A stretch of 64,000 bases of DNA from Xestospongia bergquistia (lineage: Eukaryota > Porifera > Demospongiae > Haplosclerida > Petrosiidae). This document shows, in pieces, positions 10,393-21,069 of this stretch. The notes beneath the pieces are model-generated. The model was given only the letters and a program-made list of their open reading frames with translations, had not been told where the DNA came from and did not search any database. A program made the translations under genes and the position numbers. Where the stretch lies: assembly GCA_963965975.1 (NCBI GenBank), contig OZ014415.1, positions 5,461,001-5,525,000 on the forward strand. The letters run 5' to 3'. Within the stretch, counting starts at the first letter, position 1, and the number at the start of each line of letters is the position of its first letter.

Positions 10393-11420
10393 TAATTAAA
10401 CCCAAGACCGAATTTGAAACTGTACTCACTGATTTCCCTTCTATTACTCAGCTGAAAACACTCAATCATCCAATTAAACACGATGTCACTCACCACATCA
10501 AAACTAATGGCCCACCTGTACACTCACGAGCACATTGACTTGCCCCTGAGAAATCTAAAATTGCTCGGTAAGAGTTTGAACATATGTTACAGCTGGGTAT
10601 CATTCAGCATTTATCTAGCAACTGGTCCTCACCTCTTCATATAGTTCCCAAAAAGACACTAGGTGATGGAGACCTTGTGGAAATTCTCCTGAAGAACATC
10701 TGCAACATCGAGCACTATTTCAACAATTCAAACAATATAGTATTGTCATCAATCCTGCCAAATGTGAATTCGGTGTTGAACAACTCCAATTTATGGGAGA
10801 TCTAGTCAACAAAGATGGTATAGCCCCTCTTGAAGACAAAGTGAAAGCAGTAAAGGATTTCCCTCTACCAACCAGTTAACAAAAATTATGTGAATTCCTT
10901 GGATTAGTTAATTTTCACCATCGTTTTATTTCTAAGTGCGCTCATAAACGGCAACCACTGAATGCCTTACTCTCAGGCAACAATAAAGAATTGACATGGA
11001 CAACTGAAGCATTGCAAGCATTCTACTTAATCAAGGACATGCTAGCAGAAGCCATTCTTCTTTCACATCCCAAACCAGATGCACCACTTTGCATAATGAC
11101 TGATGCTTCCAATGTTGCTATAGTTGTTGTTCTACAACAAGAAGTCAATAATGTATGGCAAACACTATCATATTTCTCACGCAAATTAAAACGTGCTGAA
11201 ACCAAATAAGGTACATTGACAGAGAACTATTAGCAATTTACTAGCAATCAAACACTTTCACCTTTACATTGAAGGACGTACCTTTTACATTGCAACTGAT
11301 CATAAACCCCTCACCTTCTCTCTACAAATGAATTCAAACAAACACTTGCCACAACAAATCCGACAACTTGATTTCATCTCCCAATTTACTTCTGATATCA
11401 CACATAAGTGGTAGTAAGAA
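10393..11420 (+). pseudogene. Reverse transcriptase / RNase H fragment of Gypsy-1
   Basis: After the insertion the Gypsy frame resumes with FETVLTDFPSITQLKTLNHP, then GIIQHLSSNWSSPLHIVPKK, the start of the RT fingers. Near 10670 the sequence jumps to EHLQHLRALFQQFKQYSIVI and NPAKCEFGVEQLQFMGDLV, so the palm with the YxDD catalytic box is deleted. RNase H follows with LCIMTDASNVAIVVVLQQ (catalytic TDAS) and LSYFSRKLKRAETK, then decays with several stops by about 11400. Confidence 0.8.
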
Positions 11421-11599
11421 CGCAGTATCTGATGATTTCTCTTGACTAGAGATACAAGCAATCGAGCAAGGACCTCTATGATAGACACTACAGTAATGAC
11501 AATCTCCCAACAATCTGACCAAAGAACTGTAAGCAATACAGTTATCATCCTTTTCATCACTCAAATTTACTGATGTCCCTATCAAAGGCACAGACACTA

Positions 11600-12223
11600 C
11601 CTTAGTTTGTGATACTTCAACTGGTGTACTTCGACCATATGTACCCAAAGGTTTCCGATACCAAGTATTTGAGTTTTTATTTGCTTTCTCACCCAGGTAT
11701 ATGTGCAACCAAACATCTCGTTAATTCATCTTACATTTGGCCAAATATGAATACTGGTGTTAGGAAATGGACACGTTTGTATGTACGGTGCCAAAGAGCT
11801 AAAGTTCAAAAACACACAGTATCCCCTCATTCTGCATTTACTATTCCAGATGCTTGATTCGATTACATTCCTATCAATATAGTTGGACCAATACCCCCTT
11901 CTAATGGTTATTTGTATATACTCACTTGTATTGACAAGGTCACTCGCTGGACAGAGGCCCTGCCCTTAGTTGATTTTATAGCTGCAACAATCGCCAGAAC
12001 ATTCGTAAGTGGATAGATTTCGCATTTTGGAACACCTTCCACTATCACAACTGACTGTGGATGACAATTTGAGTCCAGGCTCTGGAAACATCTCATGGAA
12101 CTATTGGGTTCTGCCCGAATACGTACTACATCTTACCATCTTATTTCAAATGGTATGGTTGAACGTTTCCACAGACAGCTCTAAGGAGCGTTTAAAGCAT
12201 ACTCTAATTCAACTACTATTAAG
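11600..12223 (+). pseudogene. Integrase fragment of Gypsy-1, 5' part
   Basis: The sequence encodes HPGICATKHLVNSSYIWPNM and CQRAKVQKHTV, the HHCC zinc-binding region. With frameshifts and stops it then gives the rve core (IVGPIPPSNGYLYILTCIDK, VTRWTEALPL, ITTDCG, SNGMVERFHRQLK). The core stops at 12223, where the BED-type hAT is inserted, and resumes at 16556. Confidence 0.75.
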
Positions 12224-12387
12224 TAATGTTCCACCAATATTCACGTTAGTATCGGTATTATACGATAATTATGAATATCAACCATGTCTGTATCTAACAT
12301 TTGAGTTTTTATTGATAATAACAATAATAATAATTAATAATTATAAACATGTGGTGTCAAGTGTAACCACGCCTATTACACTAAAAA

Positions 12388-12815
12388 ATGGCGCAGAGAG
12401 CAAAAACTAGCAGTGTGGGGAAGTTTTTCACTGTCAATATCTTGGATTCAAGCAAGGCTGTATTGCAGCTATCTCTAGAGGTGGAAAGGATTCTAAGAGC
12501 TATAATACCACCAACTTGCGTCATCTTCAGACTAATCACGAAGCTTACCACAAGTAACTGGAAACAATAGAGGTCAAAATGAAACACCAGGGTAAGTAAA
12601 TGATTCTAAAAGAATCAATAGAGATGACAAAGCAATATGCCTTTGATCACCTAAGAGCTCAGTTAATAACCAAAGCAATTGGAGAGATGATACCTCTTGA
12701 CAATGAGCCATTTAATTTAGTCGACCATATTGGATTCATGTGCTTAATGAAGTTACCTGAACCTCGTTACAAGCTACCCTCAGACAAATATTTTTCAGAA
12801 CATTTGATACTAGAG
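12388..12815 (+). pseudogene. BED-finger hAT transposase, N-terminal part
   Basis: The frame starts at 12388 (MAQRAKTSSVGKFFTVN). A shifted frame then gives SRGGKDSKSYNTTNLRH and LQTNHEAYHK, the second half of a BED zinc finger with its paired histidines; the first cysteine pair is damaged. After TAG and TGA stops it continues with TKQYAFDHLRAQLITKAIGE, MIPLDNEPFNLVDHIGFM and LPSDKYFSEHL, typical of ZBED-like hAT transposases. It ends where the second hAT is inserted, at the 8-base site TACTAGAG. Confidence 0.75.
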
Positions 12816-15020
12816 CATGGGCGGCGGAACCACGGGAGCTACGGGGGCTATAGCCCCCTTAAATTTAAAAGACCATTTTTTAATTAATAATAATATTTAA
12901 CACAGTGGACCTCAAGTAACCTCACAACTTGATAATCCAAATCAAGCCATGATCAAGAATCTGACTCGGCAGCAGATTTAGATAATACAGAAATTGGGTA
13001 TGAACTAACACATGAAAGTGATGGAACTGAGAATGGTGTTGTCCGTGTTGATGAAATAGTTAGTTCTACAGAAAATGGTGCCTGTAATTCTCAGGCTATT
13101 AGTGATTGCTCATCAGAATGTTGTGATGATAATCTACCCCATTCTTATCATCCTCATATTGATTTTGCCACATCAAAACAAAAGCAAGGAAAGCGATGTC
13201 ATATGTTCAAGAGTATATGGTTCAGTCAACATAAATGGCTTACTTATTGTGTAACACAAAATAAGGCTTACTGTTATTGTTGTCATACAGCAGTGAGAAG
13301 ATTACTATATTTCACTAAGAAGAATAAAAAAGCATTTATAAGCAGTGGATTTGAAAACTGGAAAAAAGCAAAAGAACGTTTCAAAGAACATGAACAATAC
13401 CAATTGCACCTTGAGGCCTGTTTGAACCTTGAAATGCTCAAAAGGACATCAGTAGCTACTAGACTATCAAATCAGCTGAGACTTGACCAAGAAGAAAAAT
13501 TCTCTTGAAGCTTCTGTCTTCCATTAGGTATTTAACATGACAAGGAATACCTCTAAGAAGTCACAAAGGTGATGAAGGTAACCTTTTTCAACTTTTGAAA
13601 CTGCAACAAACAGATGTTGAAAGTCTTCAGCCATTCATTGATGAAGGTCAATATTTATCTCACGAAATTATAAATGAGCTGATTGAGTTGATGGCCCACC
13701 AACTCCTCTGAGGATTTCTGGATGAAATCAGGATAAATTTATGTTTACAAGATTGTGGTAAAAGATGTGCATGTGTTAGGGAAGCTATTGGACTTGCCTC
13801 TGAGCTATCCTCCATTATACGTGCTTCTCCTAAACGCTTGGGTCTTTCCAACATATAAGAGATCAATTGAGTCCTGGTTCTCCACGCTTAAAACCATTAT
13901 GTACTACCAGATGGACAGTCCAAACAGGCTCCATTGATGCAATTTTGAAAAACTATAATGTAGTTTGTGAAGAGCTCTCTCAAATAGCAGCAGAATCATC
14001 ACCCGAGACATCATGAAGGCAGCTGGTTTGTTATCAATCATGGAGAAATTTAAAGCTTATTTTGGACTAAAACTATCCCATCTTGTTTTTAGAGCCTCAG
14101 AACAACTTTCAGCAACTTTACAATACAAAGATATTAATGCCCAAGAAGTCTCATCAGCTGTTAATGCTGCACTAGCATTTTTGGAAAGACAGAAGTGATT
14201 CTGTATTTGATAAATTCTATGATTCTGTATTAGAAGAGGCCAAGTCCTACACTGAAGAACCTACACTGCCTAGAAAAAGAAAGCTACCAAAGCGGTACAA
14301 TGATGGTGATGTAGAGCATCATCACGACTCAGCTAGAGATATGTACTGGCATAAATATTTTGAGGTACTGGACTTATTATTGATAAGTGACAAAAGAAGA
14401 CGATTTCATTAGCCTTTTTTCACGATTCTTCCTGATATAGAACGGCTTCTGGTGAATTCTTGTAATGCCAGAAGTGTTGAGTTTCCTCAATCTGTGGCAG
14501 ATATATAAGCTGCTGACTTAAAAGTTGACTGCCTTCGCGTTTAGCTATCAATGTTACCTGATGTTACTCAAACTGCCAACAAAGAATATGGTTTCACTGT
14601 GAAAAAGGTGACATCACTAATACAATTTGTGAAATATTCAATGCCTGTGAATTTCCAAAGACAATGTTGAATGAAGTACACAGACTTTTACATATATATT
14701 ACACTATCCCACTTACCTCGGCAACTTCTGAGAGGACATTCTCAGGTTTGCGTCGTTTAAAGACATACTTACGTTCCACGATGACTCAAAAACGACTCAA
14801 TCACTTACATATTTTACATACCCATCAACAGCACACTGATAATTTGTCATTACTTAAGGTAGCCATGGACTTTGTTGTCAAAAACAATAGAAGAAATCAA
14901 TTTTTTGGTCAATATATACTGTGTCAATGCATAATATTGATAGCATTTTTTTTAATTTTCCTTATTAGTATAATTATTTTGTATAGCCCCCTTAAACTAA
15001 AATATGTTCCTCCACCAATG
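12816..15020 (+). mobile_element. Second hAT transposon (ZMYM1/TTF-finger type) nested in the first hAT
   Basis: The ends are CATGGGCGGCGGAACC and, in reverse complement on the right, CATTGGTGGAGGAACA. The flanks are an 8-base duplication with one mismatch (TACTAGAG 12808-12815, TACCAGAG 15021-15028). A second inverted pair, GGGGGCTATA near 12844 and TATAGCCCCC near 14982, lies just inside the ends. The transposase within is broken, and the element is about 2.2 kb. Confidence 0.85.
13130..14930 (+). pseudogene. ZMYM1-like hAT transposase, fragmented
   Basis: 13203-13508 encodes KSIWFSQHKWLTYCVTQNKA and YCYCCHTAVRR, a TTF-type zinc finger, then FENWKKAKERFKEHE. Shifted frames give GIPLRSHKGDEGNLFQLLKL near 13545 and ELIELMAHQLL near 13677. 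The C-terminal dimerisation segment is open at 14664-15044 with IPLTSATSERTFSGLRRLKT and YLRSTMTQKRLNHLHILH. The catalytic core between is mostly lost or shifted. It would have cut and pasted DNA when intact. Confidence 0.75.
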
Positions 15021-16450
15021 TACCAGAGATATATCAAAAAGTAGTAGAGAAGTTGAAGTCTCTCTTGGCAAAGACTGCTCAAACAGTTGGCATAACCACT
15101 GACATACGGAACTCGATTGCTGAAGACTCCTATATTAGTTTCACTTGCCATTATATCACCCCAGAGTTTTAATGCCAACAAGTATATCTACAAGCTGCTC
15201 CCTTTAACAGTCAGCACACTGGAGGCCATATTGCAGCCATGTTGAAGAGTTCTCTTTACAACTGGAATCTTGCTGATAATCTACACGTTGTATTGAGAGA
15301 TAATGGGAGTAACTTTGTTGCAGTACTATGAGATGCACAGGTCCCAAACTCACCTTGTTTGGCTCATACCTTGCAGTTGGTGGTAAAAGATGGCTGTTTA
15401 CCTTAATTAGCTGTTATAGACCTTACTACTAAAGCTTGTAAGTTAGTGGGGCACTACAATCATTCCAATGTTGCCCTCCACTCACTTCAGAAGATTCAAC
15501 AACAACTTGGTCTGCCACAAAATAGGCTCATTCAGGATGAGCCAACAAGATGGAATTACTATATTCTATATTTTACAATGGTTGCATGAACAAAAGAAAG
15601 CAATTGCTGCTGAAGGAGTGGAGCTTCACGTATCCATTGAGCTAACTAATAGTCAATGGCTCTTAGCTGAGGTTATCAAAATTCTCCAGGTATATGAAGA
15701 AGCAACATATGCTGCCAGTGGTGATTATGCAACTGTATCATTTGTTATACCTATAGTGAATAGTATCTTGAGGTCACTAGAAGCAGTTGATGCCAAAGCT
15801 GATCATGGAGTAATCCAGATGAAAAGGGAAATGTTGTCATCACTTAAGTCTCATTACAATAACATGGAATCTAACAAGTACTATCCTCTTCCCACTCTGT
15901 TGGATCCCTGATTTAAACAGCAAGCATCTCCACCAGTTGCAGCTCTAGCAAAGCAAATGCTCATATCTTCATTTGAAGAGCTAGAGGTAGCTTGTTTGAG
16001 TACACCTGGTATTCAGTCTTCCTCTCCAAAGCGTATATGACTTGAAGATGATGACAATGCTGGTAAGCAAGGATCAATTCTTAGGTTTTTTTGATAAACT
16101 TGTCAAGAAACAAAGAGAAAGTGAAATCTCTCCCAGATCTGCCCAGTCAGTCATCAATAGCTACTTAAGAGAGCCTAATAAACCAAGAAATTCTAATCCT
16201 ATTTGATACTGGAAGAGTAGGCAAACCATCTGGCTAAACCTCGTCAGATTAGCCAAGCAATATCTTTTGCTCCACCAGCACAGTACCATCTGAAAGATTA
16301 CTTAGTACAGCAGCACTTATTTGTAATGATCACAGGAATAGACAAGCACCAAACAAGTTTGAACAGTTACTTTTCTTAAACAAAAATTTACCAATACTTA
16401 ATTTTAGTTACTACTTTGTAGATATGTTCAATATTTTGTCACTTTTTGTG
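15021..16450 (+). pseudogene. BED-finger hAT transposase, C-terminal part
   Basis: This continues 12388-12815 across the nested element: EIYQKVVEKLKSLLAKTAQT, VGITTDIRN (first catalytic Asp region), then with stops VVLRDNGSNFVAVL (second Asp region), SPCLAHTLQLVVKDG and QDEPTRWNYYI. An open stretch at 15468-15911 ends with LLDP. The hAT dimerisation domain near 16205-16400 (WLNLVRLAKQYL, STAALICNDHRNR and NKFEQLLFLNKNL) is split by single-base losses. Confidence 0.75.
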
Positions 16451-16555
16451 TAACTTTTAAAATAACAATTTTTAATACGTCGGCTACTGAGAGAAACAAA
16501 GGCATACAAATCAGTATCAATTGCATCGGTAAATCGCTGTATTGGTGGAACGCTA

Positions 16556-17027
16556 CTACTATTAAGCAGGACTTAGGCTGTTCAGCAGCCGAAATGGTTT
16601 ATGGTACTACTCTTCGTCTAACAGGAGCATTTTTCAACCCACAAGCAAATGACAACCTTGATCTGAATTGATTATGTACAAAATCTTAATAAATTTATGC
16701 CAAAGCTGCAAGCAGTTCCTCCTTGTTCCAATCAACATCAGCTGGTACATATTCCTTCTGATCTCTTCACTCAATCACACATTTTTGTTCGTCATGACAC
16801 CATATGAAAACCATTACATACAGAGTCATTAGTCGTACAAAGAAACATTTTACAGTAGATATCAATGGACGACATGAAGTTGTCTCACTTGACCATCTTA
16901 AGCCAGCATACTTAGACACTGAATTTTCGTTATTGGACACTACATCAACTCACTCTTTACCTCATATAGGTACCTCAAACCATGTATACAACCACTCATT
17001 CAGGAAGAAAAGTTCATTGGCCCATTA
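16556..17027 (+). pseudogene. Integrase fragment of Gypsy-1, 3' part
   Basis: The integrase frame resumes with TTIKQDLGCSAAEMVYGTTL and RLTGAFFNPQ. After a stop it continues as FMPKLQAVPP and HIPSDLFTQSHIFVRHD. The ORF at 16804-17028 gives YRVISRTKKHFTVDINGRHE and LDHLKPAYLD, the C-terminal chromatin- or DNA-binding end typical of Gypsy integrase. No LTR was found after it. Confidence 0.75.
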
Positions 17028-17124
17028 ACCTTTTAGATCAAGTGTTCTTGCATAGTAAATTATATAAGGAAGCCAACTTTGACAATAAATAAGGTAAGAA
17101 AGGGCTATAATTATTTATAAGTCC

Positions 17125-17870
17125 TCAAAAGGACCTTAGTTCTGTTACATTTTTGGGTTTAGGCACATCTTGAATCGCTTTGACCTCTTTAGTGGTTGAA
17201 TGAAGCCCCTGGCTATCAATAATATGGCCTAGGAATTCAACACTTGACTTTAAGAAAGAATATTCCCCCCTATTTAATCGCAAGCCAGCTTTATCTAGCT
17301 TGTCTAACACAGCACTGAGATTCCCTAAATGACCTGCAACAGTCGAACCTGCTACTAGTATGTAATTGAGATATGCTGTTACTCTCTTGCATCCTTGGAT
17401 GATGTAATGCTGAAAAATTGCCTGTGTAGACGCAAGACCAAATGGTAACGTATTATAATGAAATAGCCCCTTCTAGGTGTTTATGGTAACAAATTCCTTT
17501 GAACTGTCTTCTAATGGCAATTGAAGGTATGCTTAAGACAAATTTAGTTTACTAAAATACTTCCCACCTGATAGATTGGTAAACAAATCTTCTATTTTAC
17601 GAAGTAGATAGGTGTCTATTTGGGATGCTTGGTTAATTTTGACATTAAAATTGCCACAAATCCGTATTGAACCATCTTGCTTAACCACATGTACGATAGG
17701 AGCAACCCATTTTGAAAATTGTACTGGTGATATGACATTGAATGCCACCAGCCTTTCTAATTCTACTTCAACTTTCTCAATACAAATAGTACTGGTCTGG
17801 GCTCAAAGAATTTGGGACAAGCCCTATCGTTTACACTAAGTTGTATTTTGACACATTTTAGGCAACTCAA
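17125..17870 (-). pseudogene. Reverse transcriptase fragment of Gypsy-2
   Basis: The minus strand gives NALKEALKRYSSVL, then VAFNVISPVQFSKWVAPIVH and VVKQDGSIRICGNF (RT fingers), LPFGLASTQAIFQHYI, and YLNYILVAG where the family has YxDDILV, so the catalytic Asp pair is lost. The ORF 17310-17125 continues with LDKLDKAGLRLNRGE and VEFLGHIIDSQGL. Several stops occur. It is catalytically dead. Confidence 0.8.
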
Positions 17871-17934
17871 TTGCTCTGTAAAAACACTCGAGTACCTTTT
17901 TAGGGCTTCTTTCAATGCATTGAGTGAATCTAGA

Positions 17935-18428
17935 CTAAAAAGGTCTCACAGATTGACTCTACAAAGACTGGGATTGTCTGATTTGTAAGAAGGAAGGTCA
18001 CGTTGCAAGAGTATGTAAGTTTAAGAAACCTGATGCTAGGCATCAGAAATCCTCTTCAAAGTGCCACTTAGTTTCAGAACAAGAACAAACTACCAGAGAT
18101 TATTCATATATGTTCAGTGCAAGAAATAGTTCAGCAGAACCTATTATTGTTAATGTGAGTCTGAATCAAGTCCCAGTAACTATAGAACTCAATACAGGTG
18201 CATCTCTTTCTGCAAGGATACGTACAACCACATCAATACAGTTGCTACAACTCCCATGACAGAATCACCAGTCAACCTACATAGGTGAAAGTATTCCAAT
18301 TATAGGTAGTATTAATGTATGCGTAAAGTACAAAGAGGTAGAGGAGGAATTGCCACTCCTTGTGGTTGATGGAAATGGCCCAAACCTTTTAGGAAGGGAT
18401 TGGTTTAGTAAGTGTGCATTTACATGAG
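17935..18428 (+). pseudogene. Inverted Gypsy-2 segment: zinc knuckle 2 and aspartyl protease
   Basis: The plus strand encodes DWDCLICKKEGHVARVCKFK, a CCHC zinc knuckle, then INVNVSL-type protease sequence with VPVTIELNTGASLS (catalytic DTGA changed to NTGA), GESIPIIGSINVCVKYKE and LLVVDGNGPNLLGRDWF. These domains belong between the minus-strand gag (which ends in knuckle 1, CYRCGRAHSPCSCK, near 18420) and the minus-strand RT. The segment is therefore flipped in place, with breakpoints near 17935 and 18428. Confidence 0.8.
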
Positions 18429-18429
18429 C

Positions 18430-19065
18430 ATGGCGAATGAGCTCTTCCACACCTATAGCATGGTTCCTGGTGACGTGTCTCTGTAGCGGTTTTGTAGTGT
18501 CTCCCCTGAGTCTGAGGTCAAGTGAAAACTTCGGCTGGGTACAGCGGTATCTGACTTGAGATCCTGAGTGTCCTTTTCAGCCACTTCCAATGCTTTAGCT
18601 ATGTCAAATGCCTTGTCAAAAGTTAAGTCCTTCTCAGCAAGGAGACGTTTCTGTATACCTGACTGATTGACACCACATATAAGTCCATCGCGTAGCATCT
18701 CTTGTAGTGTATCTTTATAGTCGCAGTGTTCGGCCAATTGTCGTAGTGCAGTAACATAAGTCACAATACTCTCCTCAGCTGTTTGAACTCTTGAGTTAAA
18801 CTTGTAATGCTATACTATTACAGATGGTTTTGGATCGTGAAAACCTTTCACCAAAGCCACCAAGTTGTTGTATGATTTCAAATCTGGTCTGTCATCTGCT
18901 AAACTATGAACAGGTTTGTAGGTTTTGGTACCACATTCCGACAGTAGTATAGCATGTTTCTTATTAGTATCCACTATTTCATTTGCAATGAAATACTGAT
19001 TCAATAATTTGATATAAATCGACCAAGACTCTTAAGTCGAATTGTAAGAAGGCAGAGTTCCATGT
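18430..19065 (-). pseudogene. Gag fragment of Gypsy-2
   Basis: The minus strand reads GTLPSYNST, then LNQYFIANEIVDTNKKHAIL, LSECGTKTYKPV, FHDPKPSVIV, one TAG stop at about 18809, then TYVTALRQLAEHCDYKDTLQ, EMLRDGLICGVNQSGIQKRL and LAEKDLTFDKAFDIAKALE. This is a well-known Gypsy gag type. It ends with the first zinc knuckle near 18420. Two stops and the adjacent inversion disable it. Confidence 0.8.
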
Positions 19066-19090
19066 AGGGCTATAGTTTTACCATCGTCAC

Positions 19091-19365
19091 CAACTGTGAT
19101 GACTTATGAACTTATATTTTAAATAAAATATTAGAATAACAAACTTCAACAATGGAACACAACCAACTCATACAAATACAACAGGAGCTAACACGCTGGC
19201 TACCAACTGAACTAAAAGTAAATACACAACAACTTAAATATATACACTAAATAAACAATTACATCATTATGACAATATTACTAATATTGGGTAAACATGA
19301 CACATACATTAGATAAGTATTAGTCTACTACAATTACCTTGACAAGTACCTTCAACGCAATAATA
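19091..19365. other. Spacer between Gypsy-2 gag and the secreted-protein gene
   Basis: No coding signal is seen. It holds the 3' flank of the minus-strand gene at 19366-19824 and the 5' side of Gypsy-2. No clear AATAAA was found in minus-strand sense. No LTR was recognised. Confidence 0.4.
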
Positions 19366-19824
19366 TTAAATGGTACTTCTGTTGTAAGGGCAGATACTCC
19401 ATACTATATTGAGAGTAACAATAGTACGGGCAGTAGTTCCACGTATATGATGAACATAGCAGAATTCTTGATTGCTTTTTCCACATGTACCATCATTAAG
19501 ACTAGTAATTGAATCAAGGTGACTCTGACGTTTAAAATATGCTAAATACATGGTCTTACACTGACTGGCACAGAAGGCAGTCAGTCGTTGACTAACATGA
19601 CGATAGAAACCTTCAGTGGCATTTGGATAGATTTTTATCCCGTAGCCATTGTATATGATATCTGGAAAGGGTCTGCAAACATTGCCAGAGAACACTTGAT
19701 AGGTAACATCAATACAGTTGACATCATCTCAGTTTTCTGATCGCAACCCATACTTAGGTACAGCACCAACAACTGCTACTGAGAATAAAAGCATGAGAGA
19801 GACAATAAGTACTTTTGGAGCCAT
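19366..19824 (-). CDS. Small secreted Cys-containing protein, single in-frame TGA (possible pseudogene)
   Basis: From the ATG at 19824-19822 the minus strand encodes a clear signal peptide (MAPKVLIVSLMLLFSVAVVG, probable cleavage near VVGA-VPKYG), then about 130 mature residues ending at TAA 19366. Seven cysteines are visible, in the contexts DVNCIDV, GNVCRPF, FCASQC, GTCGK, EFCYV and SICPY. One NxT glycosylation sequon (YPNATEGF) is present. Codon 32 is TGA, directly after RSEN; the frame is otherwise unbroken. This could be a recent nonsense mutation, a sequence error or, less likely, a recoded stop. A TATATAAAG box lies 131 bases upstream of the ATG, supporting a real single-exon gene. I do not recognise the family. 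Confidence 0.55.
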
Positions 19825-19954
19825 TATTATCTTGATCCAATAACCAGATGTATTAAATATAAACGTTTCTATTAAAGTTGTAGCTCAAGTAGAAAAAAGT
19901 TATTCTTTAGAACTTTATGTCTGAAGACACTACAAGATAGATGATGTTCACCTT

Positions 19955-19963
19955 CTTTATATA
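19955..19963 (-). promoter_or_regulatory. TATA box upstream of the secreted-protein gene
   Basis: The minus strand reads TATATAAAG, a strong TATA match, 131 bases before the start codon at 19824. With initiation about 30 bases downstream, the 5' leader would be about 100 bases. Confidence 0.5.
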
Positions 19964-20820
19964 CCGTATGCTTCAGTTTAAAATTGTTTATAATCATAAT
20001 ACAATATTATAAGTGTTAATACATTAAGAACATATCATTGGGTGTGATTTCTTATAGGAAGTATGTACATACATATTATTCTTTGTCCATGCACTGAAAA
20101 TAACTTATTAGTTTTTTTGTATTACATGACCAAGTTATCCACAACTAACACAAAACAATCATCAGTACATGTACAACTGAACTATAATTAGAGACTTCGG
20201 TAAATCACTCAACAACAACAACTATATAGTCAGAAAAGATGAATAAATTTTAGGATGTCATTATGTGTGGGTCAAAATTTGGTGACTCATTAATATAACA
20301 AGTGGTATAGATCATAGTTGTAGATAAGTCAACAAATCTTTTATTATTATTATTACATTATACCATAGTCTATTATTAGAATTATTAGAATCTTAGTTGG
20401 TGGTGCAATCCTGGTTTGGATGTTTATTCTGTATGATACATGTATGATAATGCATAGTACATCATAGGAGCTATGATCTTTCAAGTGATCAAATTCCAGC
20501 CACCACATGTTTGCATCCTATAGAGTGAATAAAGGAACTTTAGATTGCTTATTTGGCATGACTAATAGCCCTGTCCAAATATCATTACCAGACAAAATAA
20601 GAATGGCTTTAACTTAGAGAATATATAGCATCAAAAAAGTGTTGCCATGGAATATTACATCAAGTAAAAAAGGCTTTCAAACTTAATGTGGATTATTCAT
20701 TATCTCTGGTAAACATTCCTGACCTGATTTGTGAAAAAGGACCACTGTTGAAACATCTCAAAAACAATTTTGTATTCATACCATTGTTATATATACACAA
20801 CTATTCATGGTAACTGTATA
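19964..20820. other. Non-coding stretch
   Basis: The sequence is AT-rich with a short TTATTATTATTA run near 20340. No exon, RNA gene or repeat was recognised. Confidence 0.5.
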
Positions 20821-21069
20821 TGTTACAGTAAGATTGTGAATATATTGATTTTGCGAAATCCCTGAAACTTTTAAGGAGTTTGTGAAATCACTGTTTCACT
20901 TAGGGACTTCATAAATTCACTAAAAACACTAGCAATTTCATGAAATCACTGGAAATAATACCATAGCTTTGATGGCTACTCTGAGGATTTATCATAGTTC
21001 AGAGCAGTTCCTACTTCCTTTAATGTACTGTTACACAGAGAGAGGTGTCAATAGTTCATCTCAACAGAT

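Larger units (their letters stand above)
12224..16555 (+). mobile_element. hAT transposon (BED zinc-finger type) inserted in the Gypsy-1 integrase
   Basis: The ends are inverted repeats TAATGTTCCACCAATA (left) and, in reverse complement, TAGCGTTCCACCAATA (right). An 11-base direct repeat CTACTATTAAG lies on both sides (12213-12223 and 16556-16566), containing the 8-base duplication expected of hAT. Removing the element joins the integrase frame exactly (STTIK to TTIKQDLGCS). The transposase is a pseudogene and the element hosts another hAT at 12816-15020; without it the length is about 2.1 kb. Confidence 0.85.
7560..17100 (+). mobile_element. Ty3/Gypsy retrotransposon (Gypsy-1), decayed and multiply interrupted
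   Basis: Gag, protease, reverse transcriptase/RNase H and integrase remnants follow each other in the canonical Ty3/Gypsy order on the plus strand, separated by later insertions at 8690-10392 and 12224-16555. Every domain carries stops or deletions. LTRs were not identified at either side, so the outer limits are approximate. Without the nested insertions the recognisable element is about 3.5 kb, shorter than the usual 5 kb or more, because most of the RT palm is deleted. Confidence 0.85.
17101..19090 (-). mobile_element. Second Ty3/Gypsy retrotransposon (Gypsy-2), minus strand, with an internal inversion
   Basis: Read right to left, gag (19065-18430) is followed by RT (17860-17125), as expected for a minus-strand Gypsy. 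Between them, zinc knuckle 2 and protease are encoded on the plus strand (17935-18428). The family is unlike Gypsy-1 in gag and RT. No LTR or integrase was recognised, so this is a fragment. Confidence 0.8.

Noticed and set aside
12816-16555. Treating both hAT elements as one
   Set aside because: Each has its own terminal repeats, own target duplication and a different zinc-finger type (BED versus TTF/ZMYM).
7400-17100. Long terminal repeats of Gypsy-1
   Set aside because: Comparing 7400-7560 with 17030-17120 by eye gave no match. LTRs may be lost or lie outside.
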